Translations under genes and position numbers: made by a program
In this document: piece after piece, positions 8,888-16,242 of the stretch
Layout of the letters: every line of letters starts with the position of its first letter
How positions within the stretch are numbered: the first letter of the stretch is position 1
Notes under the pieces: model-generated
The model's input: only the letters and a program-made list of their open reading frames with translations
The model's database searches: none
Told to the model about the DNA's origin: nothing
From: Pseudomonadota bacterium
GTDB lineage: Bacteria > Pseudomonadota > Alphaproteobacteria > Rhizobiales > Xanthobacteraceae
Assembly: GCA_023387735.1 (NCBI GenBank)
Contig: JAEWHP010000046.1
Location: forward strand, 182,664 to 246,663
DNA: 64,000 nt
Direction: 5' to 3'

Positions 8888-9535
8888 ATGCCCAAAAAAC
8901 GATCCGATGACATAAAGCCGCGGCGACGCGATCCGGCCGCGACCCGAAAGAAGCTCTTGAACGCGGCGCGGCGCGAATTTGCCGGCAGCGGCCTCGCCGG
9001 TGCCAGGGTCGACGAGATCGCCACGCGGGCGGGCGTCAACAAGCAGCTCGTCTACCACTATTTTGGCGACAAGGACGCGCTGTATCTCGCGGTGCTGGAA
9101 TGGGTCTACGAGGAGATCCGCGCCAAGGAGCGCGAACTCAATCTCGATGGATTGCCGCCAGAACAGGCGATCAAGAAGCTGATCGAAAGTTCATTCGACT
9201 ACCTCGCCGCGCATCCCGACTTCATCGTGCTGCTCAACGACGAGAACCGCGGCGGCGCCCGGCACGTGCGCGGCTCGCGAAAGCTGGAAGCGATGCACTC
9301 GCCGCTGGTCAGCCTGGTTTCGACCATCCTCAGCCAGGGCGTGAAAGCCGGCGTATTCCGCAAGGGCATCAACCCGGTGCACCTCTATATTTCGATTGCA
9401 GGGCTCAGCTACTTCTACTTTTCGAATACTCCGACCCTGTCGGCGATCTTCGGCAAGGACCTGTCGAGCCAGGCCGCCAGGCAGGCGCGCCGCAAGCATG
9501 TCGTCGATCTGGTGCTGCACTCGCTGCGACCCTAA
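8888..9535 (+). CDS. TetR/AcrR family transcriptional regulator
   Basis: A 215-residue repressor with the TetR N-terminal helix-turn-helix (about 15-65: TRKKLLNAARREFAGSGLAG, VDEIATRAGVNKQLVYHYFG, KDALYLAVLE) and an all-helical ligand-binding C-terminal domain. The ATG at 8888 was preferred over the in-frame TTG at 8867, because the latter starts upstream of the operator-like palindrome and the conserved part begins after residue 10. It sits between a divergent binding-protein gene and a downstream permease operon, and a matching palindrome lies on each side, so it probably represses both transporter units and itself. Confidence 0.92.
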   Translation: MPKKRSDDIKPRRRDPAATRKKLLNAARREFAGSGLAGARVDEIATRAGVNKQLVYHYFGDKDALYLAVLEWVYEEIRAKERELNLDGLPPEQAIKKLIESSFDYLAAHPDFIVLLNDENRGGARHVRGSRKLEAMHSPLVSLVSTILSQGVKAGVFRKGINPVHLYISIAGLSYFYFSNTPTLSAIFGKDLSSQAARQARRKHVVDLVLHSLRP

Positions 9536-9553
9536 TCAACCATATGGTTGATT
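9534..9553. promoter_or_regulatory. Candidate TetR operator, site 2 (perfect 20-bp palindrome)
   Basis: AATCAACCATATGGTTGATT is a perfect 20-bp palindrome overlapping the TetR stop codon, 69 bases upstream of the permease start. It has the same CAAC-N6-GTTG core as site 1 at 8870-8885. It would control the permease/epimerase/GNAT/DapA-like/ATPase operon. Confidence 0.65.
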
Positions 9554-9621
9554 GTTGCCGGAAGCCGCGATAGATTGCCTTGGCGCGACCGAGCCGGCCT
9601 GCGCCGATGAAGGAGCGTACG

Positions 9622-10392
9622 GTGTTCAGCGGTGACGGACGATCGATACGGTCTGCGGCGGTCATCCTGACCGTGCATCTCGCCGTGATCGTGCTCTGGC
9701 AGGTACTGGTCGACGCCTTCCAGGTGCCGAAATTCATCCTGCCCTCGCCGCTCGCGACCGTCGCGACGCTCTGGTCGCCCAACTATGCCTGGCTTTCCAA
9801 TCTTGCGGTCACGGCAGCGGAAATTCTCGGCGGCTTCACCCTTGGCGCGCTGGTCGGCGTCATGCTGGCCGTGATCTTCTCGTGGTCGCCGTTGGTCAGC
9901 CTCTTGCTGTTGCCGCTGTTCGTGACGCTGAACATGATTCCGAAAGTGGCGCTCGGACCGCTGTTCATCGTCTGGTTCTCCTACGGCATCGTTCCCAACA
10001 TCCTGATCGCGTTCTCGATCTGCTTCTTTCCGATCCTCTTGACGACTGCGCGCGGGTTGAGCGAGGTCGAACCTGACCTGCTGGATCTCGTGAAGTCGTT
10101 GCGCGGTTCGCGCTGGACGCTGTTTCGGAAGATCCAGTTGCCGGGCGCTCTGCCGTACGTGTTCTCCGGAATGAAGGTGGGCGCGATTCTGGCGGTGGCC
10201 GGCGCGATCGTCGGCGAGTTCATCGCCTCCGAGCGGGGACTCGGCTATCTCATGATCCAGGTGCAGTCGTCGCTCGACACGCCGGCGATGGTGATGGCCG
10301 TCGTATTGCTGACATTGCTCGGCGTGGCATTGTACGGCCTCGTGCTTGGCCTCGAGCGGATGTTCGTCGTCCGTGACATCAGGTTGCAGTAA
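9622..10392 (+). CDS. ABC transporter permease (SsuC/TauC-like)
   Basis: A 256-residue inner-membrane permease of the nitrate/sulfonate/taurine family with about six membrane segments (for example SAAVILTVHLAVIVLWQVLV and LGVALYGLVLGL). Seen: the EAA-type cytoplasmic loop LRGSRWTLFRKIQLPGALPYVF, which contacts the ATPase, and PKVALGPLFIVWFSYG. The GTG at 9622 has AAGGAG six bases upstream; an ATG at 9607 is an alternative adding five residues but lacks a ribosome site. It is the first gene of an operon that ends with the cognate ATPase at 13322-14101 and is preceded by a palindromic operator candidate. Confidence 0.9.
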   Translation: MFSGDGRSIRSAAVILTVHLAVIVLWQVLVDAFQVPKFILPSPLATVATLWSPNYAWLSNLAVTAAEILGGFTLGALVGVMLAVIFSWSPLVSLLLLPLFVTLNMIPKVALGPLFIVWFSYGIVPNILIAFSICFFPILLTTARGLSEVEPDLLDLVKSLRGSRWTLFRKIQLPGALPYVFSGMKVGAILAVAGAIVGEFIASERGLGYLMIQVQSSLDTPAMVMAVVLLTLLGVALYGLVLGLERMFVVRDIRLQ

Positions 10393-10409
10393 AGAAGGAA
10401 AACAAAAGC

Positions 10410-11447
10410 ATGCTGCTGACCCGCGATAGCCTGCCCGCGACGATCGCCGACATCGCCGCGCTCGACGACCTGCTCTGCCGCCCGAGCCAGGCGCTGATCG
10501 ACGATCTCCGCAGGGTCGATGGCGACATCATGGTGCTCGGCGTTGCCGGCAAGATGGGGCCGACGCTGGCGGGCCTTGCGAAGGCTGCCGCCCCGGAGCG
10601 CCGCGTGATCGGCGTCGCCCGCTTCAGCGACCCCGCCGTCAAGGACTGGCTGCAGGGGCGGGGCGTCGAGACCATCAACTGCGACCTGCTCGACGAAGTC
10701 GCGATCAAGGCGCTGCCGAAAATTCCAAATATCGTGTTCATGGCCGGTCGCAAGTTCGGCGCCGAGGGCGATCTCTCGCTGACCTGGGCGATGAATTCGC
10801 ACGTCCCCGCACTGGTTGCGCAGGCCTTTGCCGGTTCGCGCATCGTCGCGTTCTCCACCGGCTGCATCTATCCGTTTGTGCCAGTCGACGGCAAAGGATC
10901 GGCCGAGGATATGGCGCCCGATCCGCCCGGCGAATACGCGCAGTCCTGCGTCGGGCGCGAGCGCATGTTCGAATATTTTTCGCGAAAGCATTCGACGCCT
11001 GGACGGCTGTTCCGGCTCAATTACGCGATCGACATGCGCTACGGCGTGCTGCACGACATCGCCAGCAAGGTGTTGCAGGGCCAGCCGATCGACGTGAGCC
11101 TCGGCCACGTCAATTTCATCTGGCAGGGCGATGCATCCTCGCAGGCGTTGCGTTGTCTCGCGCATTGCGACACGCCGACCTCGCCGATCAATGTCAGCGG
11201 CCATGAAATCCTGGCGGTGCGCGATCTTGCCGCAAAATTCGGCCAACGCTTCGGCCGCGCTCCCGTCATTACCGGCGAGGAACAGCCGACGGCCTGGCTG
11301 ACCGACACGTCACAGGCGGTGAAACTGTTCAGCCTGCCGATCGTCGACACCGAGCAGTTGGTCAGTTGGACCGCCGACTGGGTGGCGCGATCGATGCCCA
11401 GCCTTGGCAAGCCCACCAAATATGAGGTGCGCGATGGCCGATACTGA
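10410..11447 (+). CDS. NAD-dependent epimerase/dehydratase-like (extended SDR) protein
   Basis: A 345-residue Rossmann-fold protein. Seen: DIMVLGVAGKMGPTLAGLA (the dinucleotide-binding turn, here G-x2-G-x2-G), FSTGCIYPF matching the Ser-containing strand of extended SDRs, and GEYAQSCVGRERMFEYF where the catalytic Tyr is present but the lysine expected four residues later (Y-x3-K) is Cys. Sugar-nucleotide epimerase chemistry is therefore doubtful. It is translationally close to the permease (17-base gap) and overlaps the next gene by 14 bases, so it belongs to the transporter operon and probably acts on the imported compound or its product. Function unknown. Confidence 0.8.
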   Translation: MLLTRDSLPATIADIAALDDLLCRPSQALIDDLRRVDGDIMVLGVAGKMGPTLAGLAKAAAPERRVIGVARFSDPAVKDWLQGRGVETINCDLLDEVAIKALPKIPNIVFMAGRKFGAEGDLSLTWAMNSHVPALVAQAFAGSRIVAFSTGCIYPFVPVDGKGSAEDMAPDPPGEYAQSCVGRERMFEYFSRKHSTPGRLFRLNYAIDMRYGVLHDIASKVLQGQPIDVSLGHVNFIWQGDASSQALRCLAHCDTPTSPINVSGHEILAVRDLAAKFGQRFGRAPVITGEEQPTAWLTDTSQAVKLFSLPIVDTEQLVSWTADWVARSMPSLGKPTKYEVRDGRY

Positions 11448-12258
11448 GAATATCGATATCGTCGAGCTGGGCGTTGGCGATGTGCAGGCCGGGCTGGTGC
11501 TGTCGACCGAGGCGGGCTGGAACCAGAACGAGGCTGACTGGCGGCTTTTCCTGAGCAGGGGCGTCGTACTCGGCAAGCGCGACGGCGCCAGATTGGTAGC
11601 GACGGCGGCGCTGCTGCCCTACTCGGGCAGCAATGCCTGGATCAGTATGGTGCTCGTCACCCCAGACTTTCGCCGCCGCGGCATTGCGACCAGGCTCGTC
11701 GATGCCTGCCTCGCTGTGGCGAAGCAGCGCGGCCTGACGACCTGGCTGGACGCCACGCCGGCAGGCGCAACCGTCTATGGCCCGCTCGGCTTCGGCCCGA
11801 CGTTGCAATTGCGACGGTTGCGGCTGGAAAAGCCGTCAGGAACCAAGGCTGCACGCCCGCTATCCGCCTGCGGCCTCGAGACGTTGATCGCATGCGACGC
11901 CGGCGCCATGGGATTCAATCGCAGTTCATTGTTGTCGGAATTCGGCGCTCGCGCAGGCTCTCGCATCGTATCCAGTGCGGACGCGGTGGCGCTGATCCGC
12001 GATGGACGCACCGCGCGGCACATCGGCCCGCTGCTCGCCGAGAACGCCGATCAGGCATTGGGATTGGTGGACGCCATCGTCAAATCCGAGGACGGGCCCT
12101 GGCTGGTCGATGCCGTTCACGCCCATGACGAATTTCTGGACGGGCTCGTCCGCTCGGGCTGGAACATCGAACGGCCGTTTCAGCGCATGCGCCTCGGCCG
12201 CGCCACCATCTCGCCTAGGCAACTGCCGTTTGCCGTCGCCGGACCGGAATTTGGATAG
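11434..12258 (+). CDS. GNAT family N-acetyltransferase
   Basis: A 274-residue protein with an N-terminal GNAT domain (about 5-125), including the acetyl-CoA loop VTPDFRRRGIATRLVDACL (R-x-x-G-x-A) and the motif B region VYGPLGFGP. A second, more divergent acetyltransferase-like half follows (about 150-265). The ATG at 11434 lies within the end of the epimerase gene, indicating translational coupling; an in-frame TTG at 11404 is unlikely. It acylates an unknown amine or simply binds acyl-CoA. Its place between the epimerase-like and DapA-like genes suggests one short pathway. Confidence 0.85.
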   Translation: MADTENIDIVELGVGDVQAGLVLSTEAGWNQNEADWRLFLSRGVVLGKRDGARLVATAALLPYSGSNAWISMVLVTPDFRRRGIATRLVDACLAVAKQRGLTTWLDATPAGATVYGPLGFGPTLQLRRLRLEKPSGTKAARPLSACGLETLIACDAGAMGFNRSSLLSEFGARAGSRIVSSADAVALIRDGRTARHIGPLLAENADQALGLVDAIVKSEDGPWLVDAVHAHDEFLDGLVRSGWNIERPFQRMRLGRATISPRQLPFAVAGPEFG

Positions 12259-12269
12259 GAATAGCGTTC

Positions 12270-13325
12270 ATGCGCCATAGCGAAATCAAGGCCGAGGTCC
12301 GCAAGCTGATCGCCGACGGCACCGTGCTCCCGGCACACCCGCTGGCCCTCGATGCCAACCGCAAGCTCGATACAAGGCATCAGCGGGCGCTGACGCGCTA
12401 TTACCTCGACGCCGGCGCAGGGGGGCTGGCCGTCGGCGTGCACACCACGCAATTTGCGATCCGCGACGTCGGGATGTACCGGCCCGTGCTGGAACTGGCG
12501 GCGGAGACGGCGGCCTCCTGGACCAGTCGCCCGACCGCGATGGTCGCCGGACTGGCCGGGCCGACGCAACAGGCGATAGCAGAAGCAGACACCGCGCGCG
12601 GTATCGGCTATCACGCCGGCCTGCTCAGCCTCGCGGCAATGAAATCGGCATCCGAGGACGAGATCATCGCGCATTGCGAGGCAGTGGCGCGGGAAATTCC
12701 GCTGGTCGGCTTCTATTTGCAGCCGGCAGTCGGCGGCGTCATCCTCAGCGCCGATTTCTGGCGACGCTTTGCTTCCATCGACAACGTTATCGCCATCAAG
12801 ATCGCACCCTTCAACCGCTACCGGACGCTCGACGTGCTGCGCGGGGTGGCGGCTGCAGATGCACTCGACCGCGTGGCGCTTTATACCGGTAATGACGATC
12901 ACATCCTGCTCGATCTGGTGCTGCCGTTCGACCTGCGCGACAAGGGCGTCACCACCCGCACCTATTTCAAGGGCGGCCTGCTCGGACACTGGTCGGTCTG
13001 GACGGCGAGCGCGATCAGGCAATTCGAGATGTGCAAAGCCGCGCGCGGCAAGGACGCCGTGCCGGCCGACCTTTTGGCGCTCGACGCCCGCGTCACCGAT
13101 TGCAACAGCGCCTTCTTCGATGTCGCCAACAATTTCCACGGCTGCATTGCCGGCTGCCACGAGATCCTGCGGCGACAAGGCCTGATGCAAGGGCTTTGGT
13201 GCCTGGATCCCGCCGAAGGCCTCGGCCCCGGCCAGATGGCCGAGATCGACCGCGTCTGCCGCGAACATTCCGACCTCTCCGACGACGCCTTCGTCGAGGC
13301 GAACCTGCAGAAATGGCTGGCATGA
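12270..13325 (+). CDS. Dihydrodipicolinate synthase (DapA)/N-acetylneuraminate lyase family protein
   Basis: A 351-residue class I aldolase/lyase of the DapA superfamily, longer than DapA itself (about 290). Seen: the Schiff-base lysine region NVIAIKIAPFNRY, the catalytic tyrosine context VGFYLQPAVGG, and LDAGAGGLAVGVHTTQF, which corresponds to the GTTGE loop of DapA but is altered. That alteration argues against lysine biosynthesis. It would cleave or form a bond to pyruvate or a similar keto acid. The stop codon overlaps the start of the ATPase gene (ATGA). Confidence 0.85.
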   Translation: MRHSEIKAEVRKLIADGTVLPAHPLALDANRKLDTRHQRALTRYYLDAGAGGLAVGVHTTQFAIRDVGMYRPVLELAAETAASWTSRPTAMVAGLAGPTQQAIAEADTARGIGYHAGLLSLAAMKSASEDEIIAHCEAVAREIPLVGFYLQPAVGGVILSADFWRRFASIDNVIAIKIAPFNRYRTLDVLRGVAAADALDRVALYTGNDDHILLDLVLPFDLRDKGVTTRTYFKGGLLGHWSVWTASAIRQFEMCKAARGKDAVPADLLALDARVTDCNSAFFDVANNFHGCIAGCHEILRRQGLMQGLWCLDPAEGLGPGQMAEIDRVCREHSDLSDDAFVEANLQKWLA

Positions 13326-14101
13326 CGGCAGACGAGCCCTTCATCAGCCTGCAGAACGTCCGCAAGGTCTATCGGACCAAGGGCACGGAATTCCTTGCCG
13401 TCTCCGACGTCACCATGGACGTGAGAGAGGGCGAACTGGTTTCGCTGGTCGGCCCGTCCGGCTGCGGCAAGACCACGGTGCTGAAGATACTGGCAGGACT
13501 TCACGAGGCCGACGGCGGCTCGATCAGGATCGGCAACGCAAGGACGCCGTTCGATCCCGCGCGGGACATCGGCATGGTGTTCCAGCAGGCCTTGCTGCTC
13601 AAATGGCGAACCATCCTGGACAACGTGCTGCTGCCGGCCGAAATCGTCGGACTGCCGATGAAGGCGGCGCGCGCCCGCGCCCGCGATCTGCTCAATCTCG
13701 TCGGCCTCGCCGGTTACGAGGACAAATACCCGCAACAACTATCCGGCGGCATGCAGCAGCGCACCGCCATCGCCCGCGCCTTCATCCACGATCCCAGGCT
13801 GATCCTGATGGACGAACCGTTCGGCGCGCTCGACGCGCTGACCCGCGAACAGATGAACCTCGAAATGCTGCGGATCTGGCGCGAGAGCGGCAAGACCATC
13901 ATTTTCGTGACGCACAGCATCCAGGAAGCGGTGTTCCTGGCGTCGCATTGCGCCGTGCTCACCGCAGGCCCGGCGCGCATGGCCGAGTATTTCCCGATCG
14001 AACTGCCTTTCCCGCGGGCGCTGCCGGTCAAGACCACGGATGAATTCGGCGCCTATGCGCGGCGAATCTATGCGCGGCTGGGATTGACCGCAGACGCCTA
14101 G
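13322..14101 (+). CDS. ABC transporter ATP-binding protein (SsuB/TauB-like)
   Basis: A 259-residue ATPase for the NMT1-type transporter. Seen: Walker A GPSGCGKTT at about 45-53, Q-loop MVFQQALLL, ABC signature LSGGMQQR, Walker B LILMDEPFGALDALT, and the H-loop VTHSIQEAVFL. The start overlaps the previous stop by four bases (ATGA), which fixes it and indicates translational coupling. With the permease at 9622 and the divergent binding protein at 7785 it forms a complete importer. Confidence 0.93.
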   Translation: MTADEPFISLQNVRKVYRTKGTEFLAVSDVTMDVREGELVSLVGPSGCGKTTVLKILAGLHEADGGSIRIGNARTPFDPARDIGMVFQQALLLKWRTILDNVLLPAEIVGLPMKAARARARDLLNLVGLAGYEDKYPQQLSGGMQQRTAIARAFIHDPRLILMDEPFGALDALTREQMNLEMLRIWRESGKTIIFVTHSIQEAVFLASHCAVLTAGPARMAEYFPIELPFPRALPVKTTDEFGAYARRIYARLGLTADA

Positions 14102-14210
14102 GCGTCGGGCGTCGGGATTTCACTGGACTGCTTCGCATATGCATCATGCAACAGCGAGCCTGTGGCTCGTGCCGCGTCCGTAGTACACGCCGCGGAGGGC
14201 GTATCGCCCC

Positions 14211-15623
14211 ATGGCGTGGAGCCCGAACCCGATGTCCGCAGAGGTAACCTCAAAACCGTCGGCCGCCCCAATCGACGGCTTGCCTCCCGAACTCCGGCGC
14301 TGGGCGGTGGCGGCGATCTTTACCGCGCTGGCGATGGCCTCGCTGGATACGGCGATCGCGAACATTGCGCTGCCGGCCATCGCCGCCGACCTGAAGGTCA
14401 GCCCGGCCGAGGTGGTCTGGGTCGTCAATGTCTACCAGATCGCGCTGGTCGCGACGCTGCTGCCGCTTGGCGCGCTCGGCGAAATCGTCGGCCATCGACG
14501 GGTCTATCTCGGCGGCCTGTTGCTGTTCACGCTGGCCTCGCTTGGTTGCGCATTCGCATGGTCGCTGCCCAGCCTGACGGCGGCGCGCGCTCTGCAGGGG
14601 TTGGGCGCGAGCGGCATCATGAGCGTCAACGCGGCGCTGGTCCGCTTCGTCTACCCGACCCATATGCTGGGCCGCGGCTTCGGCCACAACGCGCTTGTGG
14701 TCGGAACGGCGTTCACGCTGGGTCCGACGATCGCGTCGGCTATCCTTTCGGTCGGGACGTGGCCGTGGCTGTTCGCGATCAACATTCCCTTCGGCGCGCT
14801 CGCGATCTGGATCGGTCTGAAGACCCTGCCGCAAACGCCGCGCGCCAAGCATGCGTTCGATCTTCCGAGCGCAGCCCTGACCGCGAGCTGCCTCGGCCTA
14901 TTCTTCATCGGCATCGGCGGCGCGGCGCATCAGGCCCCACCTGTCCTGGTTGGCCTCGCGCTTGGCACGGCCTTGCTGCTCGGCTGGCTGATGACCCGCA
15001 GGCATGCGGACCATCCGGCGCCGATGCTGCCGATCGACCTGTTCAAGCGCCCCATGTTCGCGCTGTCGGCGGCAACTTCGGTTTGCGCATTCGCGGTGCA
15101 GGGGCTGGGTTTCGTCGCGCTGCCCTTTTACTTCGAGGACGTGCTGCAACGGTCGCAGGTGGAGACCGGCTTCTTCATGACGCCCTGGCCGCTGGTGGTG
15201 GCGATCATGGCGCCGATCGGGGGCCGGCTGTCGGACCGCTACCCGGTCGGCATTCTCGGCGGCATCGGTCTGGTGCTGCTCGGCATCGGCATGGCACTGT
15301 TGGCGACGCTCCCGGCCGACCCGAGCATTGCCAATATCGTCTGGCGTACCGTGATCTGCGGGATCGGATTTGGCTTCTTCCAGACGCCCAACCTGCGGGC
15401 CCTGATGTCGAGCGCGCCGCCGCATCGCAGCGGCAGTGCTAGCAGCATCGTCGCCACCGCCCGCCTGACCGGACAGACCCTCGGCGCCGCGCTCGCGGCC
15501 CTGTGTTTTGCCCTCGCCGGTCACAACGGCGCAACCGTCGCCCTCGCACTCGGTGCCGGGTTTGCCGCGCTTGGAAGCCTGATGAGTTTCCTTCGCCTCG
15601 CCGTTCGTTCAGACCGGACATGA
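14211..15623 (+). CDS. MFS transporter, DHA2 (14-TM drug:H+ antiporter) family
   Basis: A 470-residue membrane protein with about 14 predicted segments, typical of the EmrB/QacA group, which exports amphipathic compounds. Seen: ASLDTAIANIALPAIAADL (the motif D1 region of DHA2 transporters: LD-x-T-x-x-N-x-A-L-P), VWVVNVYQIA, GALGEIVGHRRVYL as motif A, and RALQGLGASGIMSVNAALV as motif B. The start at 14211 has GGAGGG ten bases upstream; an ATG at 14232 is the alternative. It stands alone, 109 bases after the ABC operon, and no regulator is adjacent. Confidence 0.9.
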   Translation: MAWSPNPMSAEVTSKPSAAPIDGLPPELRRWAVAAIFTALAMASLDTAIANIALPAIAADLKVSPAEVVWVVNVYQIALVATLLPLGALGEIVGHRRVYLGGLLLFTLASLGCAFAWSLPSLTAARALQGLGASGIMSVNAALVRFVYPTHMLGRGFGHNALVVGTAFTLGPTIASAILSVGTWPWLFAINIPFGALAIWIGLKTLPQTPRAKHAFDLPSAALTASCLGLFFIGIGGAAHQAPPVLVGLALGTALLLGWLMTRRHADHPAPMLPIDLFKRPMFALSAATSVCAFAVQGLGFVALPFYFEDVLQRSQVETGFFMTPWPLVVAIMAPIGGRLSDRYPVGILGGIGLVLLGIGMALLATLPADPSIANIVWRTVICGIGFGFFQTPNLRALMSSAPPHRSGSASSIVATARLTGQTLGAALAALCFALAGHNGATVALALGAGFAALGSLMSFLRLAVRSDRT

Positions 15624-15775
15624 CAGCCATGCAGACGGCAGGCGCCCGCGCAACACCGGTGCGACGATTTTCATCCCCGCGCGCGAGCGCATTTTCTTGA
15701 TTTGAACTATTCCAGATTGCCAGCCATCTTCCGCCCGCAGCTCACTCGGTGGATTGAGCGAACAGGGGATACGCG

Positions 15776-16228
15776 ATGGCAAGTCTTACTATTAACGGCA
15801 AAACGATCAGCGTGGACGTCGAAGACGACACGCCGCTGCTTTGGGCGATCCGGGAAAACGTCGGACTGACCGGCACCAAATATGGCTGCGGCATTGCACT
15901 ATGCGGCGCCTGCACTGTTCACGTCGACGGGGTGGCAATGCGCTCCTGCGGCATGTCGGTCGGCGAAGCCGCCGGCAAGCAGATCGTCACGATCGAAGGG
16001 CTCGCCGGCAACAACGCCGCGCTTCACAAGGTGCAGCAGGCCTGGGTGGCCAACGATGTTCCCCAATGTGGCTATTGCCAGAGCGGCATGATCATGGCCG
16101 TTGCGGCGCTGCTCAAGGAGAAGCCGAAGCCGACCGACCAGGACATCGACGAGGCGATCACCAACATTTGCCGTTGCGGAACCTTCCAGCAGGTGCGCGA
16201 GGCGATCCACGCCGCCGCAAGCGCATGA
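15776..16228 (+). CDS. Molybdenum hydroxylase small subunit, 2 x [2Fe-2S] (IorA-like)
   Basis: A 150-residue iron-sulfur subunit of the xanthine oxidase family, closest in layout to the isoquinoline 1-oxidoreductase alpha chain. Seen: plant-type [2Fe-2S] cysteines at 38, 43, 46 and 58 (YGCGIALCGAC, RSCGM), and the second cluster in the C-terminal helical domain (CGYCQSGM and CRCGTFQQV). It passes electrons from the molybdenum subunit encoded 15 bases downstream. A good ribosome site (AGGGGA) precedes the ATG. No FAD subunit is present, so electrons probably go to a cytochrome c; one is encoded 53 bases after the large subunit. Confidence 0.92.
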   Translation: MASLTINGKTISVDVEDDTPLLWAIRENVGLTGTKYGCGIALCGACTVHVDGVAMRSCGMSVGEAAGKQIVTIEGLAGNNAALHKVQQAWVANDVPQCGYCQSGMIMAVAALLKEKPKPTDQDIDEAITNICRCGTFQQVREAIHAAASA

Positions 16229-16242
16229 GGGGGAGACAGAAA

